6,230 bases of DNA from Opitutaceae bacterium. Lineage in GTDB: Bacteria; Verrucomicrobiota; Verrucomicrobiae; Opitutales; Opitutaceae. Each line of letters starts with the position of its first letter. Position 1 is the stretch's first letter. The notes beneath the pieces were generated by a model, which saw only the letters and a program-made list of their open reading frames with translations, did not search any database and was not told where the DNA came from. Position numbers and translations under genes: made by a program. Shown one piece after another: positions 1 to 5,530 of the stretch. The stretch lies in the NCBI GenBank assembly GCA_031266495.1, contig JAISAX010000218.1, positions 1 through 6,230 on the forward strand, in the 5' to 3' direction.

Positions 1-10
1 GTTTTTTTTG

Positions 11-38
11 AAAAAAACAGTCCTGCAAAACTGTAAAA
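11..38 (-). terminator. Weak intrinsic terminator candidate downstream of argA
   Basis: On the minus strand a 5-bp stem (ACAGT / ACTGT, 8-base loop) is followed by seven T, with four T before it. This layout fits a Rho-independent terminator about 120 bases past the argA stop. The stem is short and AT-rich, so it would be weak. An adjoining perfect 8-bp dyad (GTTTTTTT / AAAAAAAC, positions 1-18) could compete with it. Confidence 0.35.
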
Positions 39-50
39 CCCTCCTGTGAG

Positions 51-93
51 CATCGAACATCCAACGCCCGCCATCCGACGTTCAACATCGAAG
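51..93. repeat. Degenerate CATCGAA/CATCCGA intergenic repeat
   Basis: Three imperfect units start with CATC followed by G/C and purine-rich bases (51, 72 and 86), with CATCGAA present exactly at 51-57 and 86-92. Short degenerate CGAACRTTCAAC-like strings of this sort occur between genes in several planctomycete and verrucomicrobial genomes (from memory, not checked). No function can be assigned. The rest of the 1-155 flank is a GGC-rich stretch (108-136). Confidence 0.4.
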
Positions 94-129
94 TGGCCGG
101 AGTGGGTGGCAGCGGCGGCGGCGGCGACG

Positions 130-150
130 GCGGCGGAAATGCCCCGCCGC
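130..150 (-). other. GC-rich hairpin just past the argA stop
   Basis: GCGGCGG (130-136) and CCGCCGC (144-150) form a 7-bp all-GC stem with a 7-base loop. It begins 5 bases beyond the argA stop codon. No T-run follows on the minus strand, so it is not a standard intrinsic terminator. It could protect the 3' end of the transcript or pause polymerase. Confidence 0.4.
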
Positions 151-155
151 TCCGG

Positions 156-1490
156 TCACAACCCCTTGCGCAGCACCTTCGCATTCCGGCCGCTGTCCTC
201 GTAACTCCGCAGCCGCGCCTCGGGCAGGATCGACTTGTCCGCCTCCTCGAAACCCATGACCGACGTGAAGAACGAAAAACTCTGCGTCGAAAGCGCCACC
301 ACTGTCTTCGCCCCCCGCTCCTTCGCGCGCAGGCAGGCGTAGTCCACCAGCTTCCGGCCCACGCCGCGATTCTGGTAAAAAGGCATCACGTAAAGCGAAC
401 CCACTTCGGCCAGTTCCGGCCGGTCCGGGTAAAACCAGAGGGTGACGCAGGCGATGATGTTCTCGTCGATCTCGTAAACGAAAAACCGGTCGATGTTTTT
501 CTCGATGGTCTGCCGGGTGCGGTGCAGCAGCTCCTCGCGACGCATGGCCGCGCGCGTGAGGCTCATTATGAAGCGCGTGTCGCTTTTGCGCGCCTGGCGG
601 ATCTGCTGGTAGTCGTTGCCGTAGATCAGCGTACCCACGCCCTCGTTGGAAAAAATCTCGTTGATCAGCCCGTCGTAGGCGCGGCCGTCCACGATGTGCA
701 CGCGTGGCACGCCCGCGGCGATGGCGCGCACGGCATGCGTCGCCTTACTCCGGCATTCGCCGACGATGCGGCCGGCTCTGGACGGCGTGGCCAGAAGCTG
801 CCGCAGCGACTCGACGGCGATATCGCGGCGCACCTCGCCGTCGATTTCGAGCCCGCCGCGCGGCATCAGGTAGATGATTTTCGATGCGCCGAGCGCCTCC
901 GCGACCTCGCTCGCCAGCAGGTCGGAGTTGATCCGGAACGGCCGCCCGTCCGGCGCATAGCCGACCGGCTGGATGATCGGCAGGATGGCGGCGCCGAGGA
1001 GGTGATCGACAAACTCCTTGTCGATGCGATCCACCTTGCCGGTGAACTGCTGGTCCACACCGCGGATGATGCCGACGGGAAGCGCGCGCACCGCATTGGT
1101 GATGGCGCACTTCAGCGCGTTTTGCGTCAGCCCTTCCATGATGAGCTGCGAGACGCGGGCGGAGGCGCGGACGGCGAGGTCGAGCGTGGCGGCGTCGGTG
1201 ACGCCGGTGCCGTCGTGGTTGGAGATGGGGATGTCGCGCGCCACCGAGAGTTCCCCGATCTGCCTTCCGATGCCGTGGACAATTACGACCCGGATGCCGA
1301 GGCTGCGGAGCACGGCGATATCGACGAGCAGGTTGCTGAAATTCTCGTCGGCCACGATGGAGCCATCGACGGCGATCACGAAGATCTGCCCATGGAAACG
1401 CGGCACGTAGTTGAGGATGCCGCGGAGGTCGGCGGGCTTGATCGCGTGCGTGCCGGAGGTGGCCGGATGGACGTTACCGTTGTTGCTCAT
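156..1490 (-). CDS. argA: Amino-acid N-acetyltransferase (N-acetylglutamate synthase), ArgA type
   Basis: This enzyme makes N-acetylglutamate from glutamate and acetyl-CoA in the cytoplasm, the first committed step of arginine synthesis. The 444-residue protein has the usual ArgA order: an amino-acid-kinase-like domain at about residues 20-290, with VIVHGIGRQI at 69-78, and a C-terminal GNAT domain at about 300-440. The GNAT acetyl-CoA loop QNRGVG is at 373-378. The ending LPEARLRSY...NAKVL (from residue 422) closely resembles the end of E. coli ArgA. The lysine that N-acetylglutamate kinase uses for catalysis is replaced (FVIAVDGS, Ala40), as expected for a synthase in which the kinase fold only regulates or scaffolds. 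Arginine feedback is typical of the family but cannot be read here. The ATG start is preceded by AGGA 12 bases upstream, a weak site. The gene seems to be monocistronic, with about 415 bp of repeats upstream. The call is confident; a fused ArgB/ArgA is ruled out by the length. Confidence 0.93.
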   Translation of the reverse strand: MSNNGNVHPATSGTHAIKPADLRGILNYVPRFHGQIFVIAVDGSIVADENFSNLLVDIAVLRSLGIRVVIVHGIGRQIGELSVARDIPISNHDGTGVTDAATLDLAVRASARVSQLIMEGLTQNALKCAITNAVRALPVGIIRGVDQQFTGKVDRIDKEFVDHLLGAAILPIIQPVGYAPDGRPFRINSDLLASEVAEALGASKIIYLMPRGGLEIDGEVRRDIAVESLRQLLATPSRAGRIVGECRSKATHAVRAIAAGVPRVHIVDGRAYDGLINEIFSNEGVGTLIYGNDYQQIRQARKSDTRFIMSLTRAAMRREELLHRTRQTIEKNIDRFFVYEIDENIIACVTLWFYPDRPELAEVGSLYVMPFYQNRGVGRKLVDYACLRAKERGAKTVVALSTQSFSFFTSVMGFEEADKSILPEARLRSYEDSGRNAKVLRKGL

Positions 1491-1499
1491 TGTGCGCTA

Positions 1500-1538
1500 C
1501 TATCCTGAGGATTCGTTCATATTCGCGAGGATTTTATA
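1500..1538 (-). promoter_or_regulatory. Possible argA promoter -10 and 6-codon leader ORF
   Basis: On the minus strand TATAAA (plus positions 1533-1538) is a plausible -10 box about 45 bases before the argA ATG. No recognisable -35 lies at the right distance; that place falls inside the neighbouring inverted repeat. Between box and gene, 1520-1500 reads ATG followed by five codons (Asn, Glu, Ser, Ser, Gly) and TAG, ending 9 bases before argA. The AGGA just before its stop is also the best ribosome site for argA. Both calls are tentative. Confidence 0.3.
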
Positions 1539-1690
1539 TGACTGACTGAAGTTACGCGGTTCGACTGTAGGGCTTCGCTTGCGAAGCCCTCAAGGACCTG
1601 ACACAAATGGGGATACGTCAATCCGTTTGCCTGGCACGGGCTTCGCAAGCGAAGCCCCTACGAGAGGCACCGCGTAACATCAGTGACTGA
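1539..1690. repeat. Compound inverted-repeat element A (GTTACGCGGT ... ACCGCGTAAC)
   Basis: The outer arms are GTTACGCGGT (1551-1560) and ACCGCGTAAC (1669-1678), with partly matching ACTGA flanks to about 1539 and 1690. Inside are a second pair of arms, about 1567-1590 and 1638-1661, nearly perfect reverse complements starting GTAGGG. Each inner arm is itself a hairpin: GGGCTTCGC and GCGAAGCCC around a 2-base centre. The central 47 bases show no structure. The layout resembles REPIN or MITE-like mobile repeats. It lies between two same-strand genes and covers the place of the argA -35 region. Confidence 0.75.
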
Positions 1691-1696
1691 TCTGAT

Positions 1697-1860
1697 GTTG
1701 CGCGAAGCCGGAACGGCGGCATTCCTGCCGCTGCGACGAGGCGCGAAGCGCCTCGCCTCTTTGCCCCTCCCTCTCTCGAACTGGCGAACCGGCGAACCGG
1801 CGACGCTTCGCGTCGTCGCAGCGGCAGGAATGCCGCCGCTCCGGCTCCCGCCTGCGTAAC
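1697..1860. repeat. Compound inverted-repeat element B (32-bp arms, internal hairpins)
   Basis: The arms at 1708-1739 and 1813-1844 are reverse complements in 31 of 32 positions. Next to them are two internal hairpins: GAGGCGC-GAA-GCGCCTC (1738-1754) and CGACGC-TTC-GCGTCG (1801-1815). The centre holds a tandem 8-mer, GGCGAACC twice (1783-1798). The outer edges carry GTTGCGC (1697-1703) and GCGTAAC (1854-1860), near-matching the ends of element A. This looks like a REPIN-type non-autonomous repeat. There is no transposase gene in the window. Confidence 0.8.
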
Positions 1861-1881
1861 TACGCCGGAAGCCCTTCCCCT

Positions 1882-1893
1882 CCCCCCCCCCCC
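1882..1893. repeat. C12 homopolymer tract
   Basis: Twelve consecutive C follow CTTCCCCT, 12 bases beyond the stop codon of the small membrane protein gene on the minus strand. It is intergenic. Homopolymers of this length slip during replication and also cause sequencing errors, so the exact count is uncertain. Confidence 0.8.
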
Positions 1894-1905
1894 ATGCCGG
1901 GCGGC

Positions 1906-2487
1906 TCACCGCACGACCCAGTTCCATGCAAAACCGTTGCTCGCCGCCATGAGACGCACGTCGTACGTCACGCCAGCCTTGAGGATCCCGGCGGGGAGGG
2001 TGACCAGCACCGGTTCGTTGCGCGAGCGGACGGCCAGCTCGCCCTCGAGTTCTTCGAAGGTCGGGAGGATGACGATGGCGTTTTCCTTGATGTAAATCTC
2101 GGTGCCGCCAAGCACATCGCGGTCACTCGCCACACGACAGGAAAAACGGATCCGCACCGGCGCCATGGCCGTGACCTCGGCGGGCGTGCTCACGGCGGCA
2201 ACGGATTCCGGCAGGCGCGGCTCGATGCCGATGATTTTCAGCAGCCCCTCCGGCAATCCCGCCGGGATCGGGGTCGGCATGGCTCGGCCGATAATAAAGG
2301 CGTCCGGAGGCAACTCGTCGCGCGGAGGCGCGGGGTGCTCGGCCTCAAGGACGAGGTGCTGGTGGTTGCCGGCGCGTCCGGCCTGGGCCTGGGCCGGCTC
2401 ATAGGAGGGCGCTTCCTTGCGATAGCGCAGCGAGATCCAGGTGTACGGCACGATGCAGACCAGGATCGCCAGCGCGACCCACTTCAT
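1906..2487 (-). CDS. Membrane-anchored protein of unknown function
   Basis: I do not recognise the family. From the ATG at 2487 the protein is 193 residues. It has one hydrophobic segment near the N-terminus (VALAILVCIVPYTWISL, about residues 4-20) followed by RYRK, so a signal anchor or uncleaved signal peptide is likely. A Pro/Ala-rich linker (about 25-75) leads to a C-terminal domain of about 110 residues rich in alternating hydrophobics, such as GGTEIYIKENAIVILPTF. This suggests a beta-rich domain outside the inner membrane, which is inference. The open frame extends to a GTG at 2583, after an in-frame TGA. I prefer 2487 because third-position GC rises from roughly 70% in the extra 32 codons to about 90% after the ATG, and because the anchor then sits at the N-terminus. 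Neither start has a good ribosome site. It lies divergent to the metallopeptidase gene and ends next to the C12 tract. Confidence 0.72.
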   Translation of the reverse strand: MKWVALAILVCIVPYTWISLRYRKEAPSYEPAQAQAGRAGNHQHLVLEAEHPAPPRDELPPDAFIIGRAMPTPIPAGLPEGLLKIIGIEPRLPESVAAVSTPAEVTAMAPVRIRFSCRVASDRDVLGGTEIYIKENAIVILPTFEELEGELAVRSRNEPVLVTLPAGILKAGVTYDVRLMAASNGFAWNWVVR

Positions 2488-2629
2488 GGGCCAGGGTCCG
2501 CGGGTGCGGCGGGCAGAGGTGGCAGATTCATGGTCGGAGCGGTCGGAAGGAGTCGGCACGGCACGAAGCCAAAACGCGGACACACTCCGGGCTCAAGAAT
2601 GAACCCCGGGGGCAACGAACAAACTACGT

Positions 2630-2665
2630 AAATACCAGTAGAGTATGGTATTTGAAACATATAAT
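2630..2665 (+). promoter_or_regulatory. Promoter with operator-like dyad upstream of the metallopeptidase gene
   Basis: TATAAT at 2660-2665 is a perfect sigma-70 -10 box, 36 bases before the ATG. No good -35 hexamer stands 16-18 bases upstream (AGTAGA at best). That spot instead lies within a perfect 8+8 bp inverted repeat, AAATACCA (2630-2637) and TGGTATTT (2646-2653), with an 8-bp spacer. An activator or repressor bound there would control a promoter lacking a -35. The same region could serve the divergent membrane-protein gene. Confidence 0.5.
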
Positions 2666-2701
2666 CGCGGCTGTCTGACTGCGGATGGTCTCTGTTTCCA
2701 T

Positions 2702-3703
2702 ATGAAAAAAAACATCAATGTCGCCATCCTGGCCCTTGTTCTTGCTGCCCTGCCTGTCACGGTCCGGGCATTTGTGATCACGTTCGATTATACGTATGAT
2801 ACAACCGGTTTTTTCGGTAATACCACGGCCAAAGCGGCTCTCGAAGCAGCCGCGTCCGACATCAGCGATGTCTTGCGCGGCAGCGCGCTGGGGGCGCTGC
2901 AATCTTCCTATACAGGCACCGCTGGCACCGGCGCCGTCGCGCTGAAATGGGAAGCTTCCCTGAAAAATCCGGCAACCGGAGAGAAGCTGAGCCTCTTGCC
3001 CCCGTTGACGGCCAACGCGTTCACGATCTACGTCGGAGCGCGCTCCCTGTCGGGCAACACACTCGGGCAAGGGGGACCTGCCGGGATTTCATACAGGACC
3101 GGCGGCTCGGCTGACACGCAGGAGGATTTGGATGCCGCCACTGCCGCCGCGAAAGTCGTGGCGTCCGCCGGGTTCGCCCGCGGCGGGCCGATTATCGGAA
3201 GCGCAAACGGGATCTCTTATGGCACCCTTGCCGGGAATCTCTGGTTCGACAACGACGCCAGCACAGCCTGGCACTTCGACCACACCACGGCGGTTGAATC
3301 CGCCAGCAACGATTTTTACTCCGTCGCCCTGCACGAAATCCTGCACACGCTCGGCTATGGCATTGGCGAGACGTGGAACTCGTTGAAAACAGGGAACACC
3401 TGGTCCGGCGAGGCGGCAACCGGCACATCCATTGATGGCGGCCACCTGGCATCAGGAACACAAAGCCAGATTATCACCGGCTCGGTGCTACAGGACGCCG
3501 TGATGACACCTTCAATCAATATTGGCACCCGGAAGTATCTGACCGAACTGGACCTCGCGATCTTGAGCGACCTCGGTTACACGGTCATGCACCCGGCGGC
3601 GGCAGTCCCCGAACTGGCGACAGTCGCCCTGATGGCAGGCTTGGCAGCACTGCTGGCCGGAGCCGCCAGGCTGGCACGCCGCCAGCCCCGATCCCGATCC
3701 TGA
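2702..3703 (+). CDS. Exported HExxH zinc metallopeptidase with PEP-CTERM-like C-terminus
   Basis: This is a predicted secreted or surface-attached zinc peptidase of 333 residues. The start at 2702 gives a clean signal peptide (MKKNINVAILALVLAALPVTVRA, likely cut after Ala23); an upstream ATG at 2645 would add 19 unlikely residues. The zinc motif HEILHTLGYG is at 211-220, with His211, Glu212 and His215. The classic metzincin third ligand position (221) is Ile. His248 in DGGHL or another residue may serve instead. AVMTPSINIG with Met268 resembles a Met-turn, followed by LDLAILSDLGY as in PEP-CTERM metallopeptidases. The tail from residue 302 is VPELATVALMAGLAALLAG and then a basic end (RLARRQPRSRS). 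This fits the PEP-CTERM layout of motif, membrane helix and Arg cluster, except that the second Pro is Leu. An exosortase would be expected elsewhere in the genome. The substrate is unknown. It probably has its own promoter at 2630-2665. Confidence 0.82.
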   Translation: MKKNINVAILALVLAALPVTVRAFVITFDYTYDTTGFFGNTTAKAALEAAASDISDVLRGSALGALQSSYTGTAGTGAVALKWEASLKNPATGEKLSLLPPLTANAFTIYVGARSLSGNTLGQGGPAGISYRTGGSADTQEDLDAATAAAKVVASAGFARGGPIIGSANGISYGTLAGNLWFDNDASTAWHFDHTTAVESASNDFYSVALHEILHTLGYGIGETWNSLKTGNTWSGEAATGTSIDGGHLASGTQSQIITGSVLQDAVMTPSINIGTRKYLTELDLAILSDLGYTVMHPAAAVPELATVALMAGLAALLAGAARLARRQPRSRS

Positions 3704-3743
3704 TCCCTGTATCACCGCCCCTGATCTTGATACCTGTATCGCC
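3699..3743. repeat. Short direct repeats between convergent genes
   Basis: CCTGATC occurs at 3699-3705 and 3720-3726, and CCTGTATC at 3706-3713 and 3733-3740, each followed by (A)CCGCC-like bases. The first unit overlaps the metallopeptidase stop codon. With the preceding CCCGATCC copies this is a degenerate tandem array filling the 44-bp gap between convergent genes. I see no clear terminator for either gene here. Confidence 0.5.
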
Positions 3744-3747
3744 GCAG

Positions 3748-4827
3748 TCAGTATCCGTTTGTACCTGATTCGCGGCGCTTCCTGAGCTGGGTGGTGAGAT
3801 AAAAATCCTGCCCCGCCTCGCGCCAGGCGGTGAGCCAGAAAGCGGCCAGGGTGCGACCACCCTCAAGCAAACGCTGCTCGATGAAGGCCCGGCCCTTGCG
3901 CGTCGCGGGCGGAGCGTTCAGCTCGCCGGCCTTCTCCAGTTCGTAGAGCGGCACGACCTGCTCGTGCTGGCGAGCGAGCCAGGCGAGCGCCGCCTCGAAT
4001 ACCGGATCGCGCCCCCCTCCCCCCCCCTCCGGCCTCTTGCCGCCGGCGGGCAACGTGAGAGGATCGGCGCGAAGCGCGCGCGGCAGCAAGTCCGCTGCCG
4101 TGATCTGCGCGGCGGCAAGGTAACCGCCATCGATCCACGAATGCAGCGTGCGCCGCGTGGTGAAACCGCGCGGATTGGGCACGCCTGCCGACCAGCCGTT
4201 GAAGTGCCGGGTCGTGTGCAACGGTTGTACGCCATCGCCGAGGTAGTGGCCGAGCACCCCCATCTGGTAAACGACGTTGGCGCGGGCATTGGCGATCTCC
4301 TCCGGCGTGCCCAACGCCTCGTAAGCCTTCAGATAAGTGAAGGCGGATTTCACCCGCGCGTAGTTTTCCGCAATCGCCCACGGCAGGAAACCGACAAGAT
4401 CCCGCGTGCGGTCCCTGTCCCTGTCACTGGCTCCGGATTTCGGATACGCCGAAGGATGCGCCTTGCGAGCCTCGGCGAGCTGCACGGCAAACACCTGCCG
4501 GAACTCGCTCAGCTTCGCCAGCGGCAGGCCGCCCCCGACGGGATACTCGATGTCGAAAAAATGATCCGGCGCCTGCGCGTGGCGAAGCGGCCCGTCCTCG
4601 ACATTGCGCCAGCGGTCCGGTTCGCCGGCGAGAAAGGCGATGCGCCCGGCGTTGGCCGGCTCGCGCACAAACGCCGGGAACTCCGGCGGCAGCCCCGCCA
4701 GCGCGAGCCGGTTGACGATCCGGTGCCCCTCATAGTCCCAAGCGCCGGCCGGCGCGGGCCAGAATGAACACGCCAGCGCCAGCATCCACAAGACACACCC
4801 GGAAAAGAAAAGGAACAGACGATGCAT
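3748..4827 (-). CDS. Secreted S1/P1-type zinc nuclease
   Basis: This protein is predicted to cleave single-stranded nucleic acid and 3'-phosphomonoesters outside the cytoplasm, using a three-zinc site. The 359-residue protein begins with a signal peptide (1-29, ending PAGA) so that the mature protein starts with Trp30, as S1/P1 nucleases do; the free N-terminus and Trp1 help bind zinc. The other expected ligands are present: His35, Asp71 (GEPDRW), His89 (DHFFDIE), His194 and Asp198 in GHYLGDGVQPLH, His204, and His229 and Asp233 in HSWID. Mature numbering gives His6 and His60, the same as in P1. Two family-atypical low-complexity stretches are present: DRDRDRTRD at 135-143, encoded by a GTCCCT-type hexamer repeat, and five glycines at about 267-271, encoded by a G-rich run. 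The gene converges on the metallopeptidase with a 44-bp gap. No strong ribosome site precedes the ATG. The related phospholipase C family is less likely given the motif spacing. Confidence 0.9.
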   Translation of the reverse strand: MHRLFLFFSGCVLWMLALACSFWPAPAGAWDYEGHRIVNRLALAGLPPEFPAFVREPANAGRIAFLAGEPDRWRNVEDGPLRHAQAPDHFFDIEYPVGGGLPLAKLSEFRQVFAVQLAEARKAHPSAYPKSGASDRDRDRTRDLVGFLPWAIAENYARVKSAFTYLKAYEALGTPEEIANARANVVYQMGVLGHYLGDGVQPLHTTRHFNGWSAGVPNPRGFTTRRTLHSWIDGGYLAAAQITAADLLPRALRADPLTLPAGGKRPEGGGGGRDPVFEAALAWLARQHEQVVPLYELEKAGELNAPPATRKGRAFIEQRLLEGGRTLAAFWLTAWREAGQDFYLTTQLRKRRESGTNGY

Positions 4828-4833
4828 GACGGG

Positions 4834-4864
4834 ATTTTAATGAATGACGGATGCCGGATGACAA
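4834..4864 (-). promoter_or_regulatory. Possible promoter of the S1/P1-type nuclease gene
   Basis: On the minus strand TTGTCA (plus 4859-4864) and TAAAAT (plus 4834-4839) each differ from the sigma-70 consensus by one base. The spacer is 19 bp, longer than ideal. The -10 box ends only 6 bases before the ATG at 4827, so the transcript would be almost leaderless, which would agree with the missing ribosome site. The call is tentative. Confidence 0.3.
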
Positions 4865-5040
4865 ATGGCAAAAAACCTTCCGCTTCGCTCCGTCGTCATT
4901 CCTCATTGCTCCTCCTCCCCTCCTCCCCCCCCCTCGGAAAACGAAGCGACGGCCTTCCGTTCGAAGGATCGGATTGTCGGATTGTCGGGAAAAGGCCGCC
5001 GCTGTTTCCCCGGACTGTTACAACAAGAAACGAATACTGA
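4840..5040. other. Low-complexity intergenic stretch
   Basis: No gene is visible. The stretch has GGATG-type imperfect repeats (4846-4862), a pyrimidine-rich run with nine C (4925-4933), a small hairpin CCTTC/GAAGG (4953-4967) and a tandem 8-mer CGGATTGT twice (4970-4985). Short reading frames on the plus strand here read Ser/Pro-rich low-complexity peptide and are not credible genes. It abuts the aminotransferase remnant and probably marks the deletion joint. Confidence 0.55.
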
Positions 5041-5229
5041 CGACTAAGAGCTTATCCCGAATCCGTCGCCAAGGCGCTGCAGGAACGCCACCTCGCCGTG
5101 CGCACGGTCGAGCTGGACGGCAAGGAAGCCCTCCGTGTTTCAACGCATTTTTTCAATTCGCCTGATGATGTGGACACCCTGCTCGCCCATCTCCGCGACT
5201 TTGCCGGCAAGCCCGCACTGCTCGCATGA
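5041..5229 (+). pseudogene. 3' remnant of a class V aminotransferase gene
   Basis: Reading in frame from 5041 to the TGA at 5227-5229 gives about 62 residues with no usable start and an in-frame TGA just before (5038-5040). The peptide includes YPESVAKALQERHLAVRTVE and, further on, ALRVSTHFFNSPDDVDTLLAHL. This matches the C-terminal end of PLP-dependent class V aminotransferases and cysteine-desulfurase-like enzymes, where R-x-S-x-H-x-(F/Y)-N is followed by a helix with acidic residues and Val. Full-length members have about 380-420 residues, so more than 80% is missing, including the PLP lysine. The sequence just upstream is simple repeats and shows no related peptide in any frame I checked. 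It is most likely the relic of a deletion that joined low-complexity DNA to the gene's end. The exact subfamily cannot be told. Confidence 0.7.
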
Positions 5230-5530
5230 TCCGTGCCGAACATAACGCCTTCCTCGAACAACTCTCCGAATCTTTACGATATTCTGATGCTACACAGCCG
5301 GGAGTTTTTGATCGGTCCGGGGAGAACACGCGTCTCGCGTGCTGTGTTCGGCGTCTCGCCGGACACGGTTCGGGGCGGATCGGCTTGGCTGGCCGCTTGC
5401 ATTTTTCAAGGGACGCCCATTTTCGGGACGCCCATTTTGGCCTTGCGGCGGGATTCTTAGCGGGCAGGGTGCGGGGCGAGATTCCCGATCAATCCGGGTA
5501 ATCACCTCCCTTTTCCTTTATTTTTCCCTT
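5230..5530. other. Intergenic stretch with clustered hairpins before the RCC1 gene
   Basis: No convincing gene is present. From 5315 to 5364 several stems can form: an outer GTCCGG/CCGGAC pair (5315-5320, 5359-5364), CACGCG-TCT-CGCGTG (5327-5341), and GGCG-TCT-CGCC (5350-5360), which overlaps and competes with the outer pair. A 15-bp tandem repeat follows, and the last 30 bases before the ATG are pyrimidine-rich with no Shine-Dalgarno sequence. No clear -35/-10 pair was found, although the RCC1 gene promoter must lie in or upstream of this stretch. Confidence 0.5.
5410..5439. repeat. Tandem 15-bp repeat, GGGACGCCCATTTT + C/G
   Basis: Two adjacent copies (5410-5424 and 5425-5439) are identical in 14 of 15 bases. 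They lie about 90 bases before the RCC1 gene. Paired 15-bp sites in a leader could bind a regulator on one helix face only poorly (1.5 turns apart), so a dispersed genomic repeat is as likely. Confidence 0.7.

Noticed and set aside
93..1508. 471-codon open frame on the plus strand across argA
   Set aside because: It is fully antisense to argA, whose protein matches ArgA along its length. The peptide is rich in Arg, His, Asp and Val as expected from reverse-strand GC-rich coding DNA and shows no domain.
1539..1860. Possible CRISPR array or attachment site in the repeat cluster
   Set aside because: The repeats are inverted pairs, not regularly spaced direct repeats with unique spacers, and no cas gene, integrase or tRNA is nearby.
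1658..1927. 89-codon minus-strand frame over the inverted repeats
   Set aside because: It consists almost wholly of translated repeat arms and the C tract, so it is repeat DNA rather than a gene.
1894..2631. 245-codon plus-strand frame antisense to the small membrane protein
   Set aside because: It starts in the C12 tract, has Arg/Gly/His-rich low-information sequence and no motif. The minus-strand frame has a clear hydrophobic anchor and strong GC3 bias.
3964..4767. 267-codon plus-strand frame antisense to the nuclease
   Set aside because: The minus strand carries all expected S1/P1 zinc ligands in order. The plus frame is an Arg-rich shadow.
5226..5501. Plus-strand frames of 91 and 75 codons after the aminotransferase remnant
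   Set aside because: An ATGA overlap with the remnant looked operon-like, but the peptides are mostly translations of the hairpin cluster and the 15-bp tandem repeat and have no recognisable domain.
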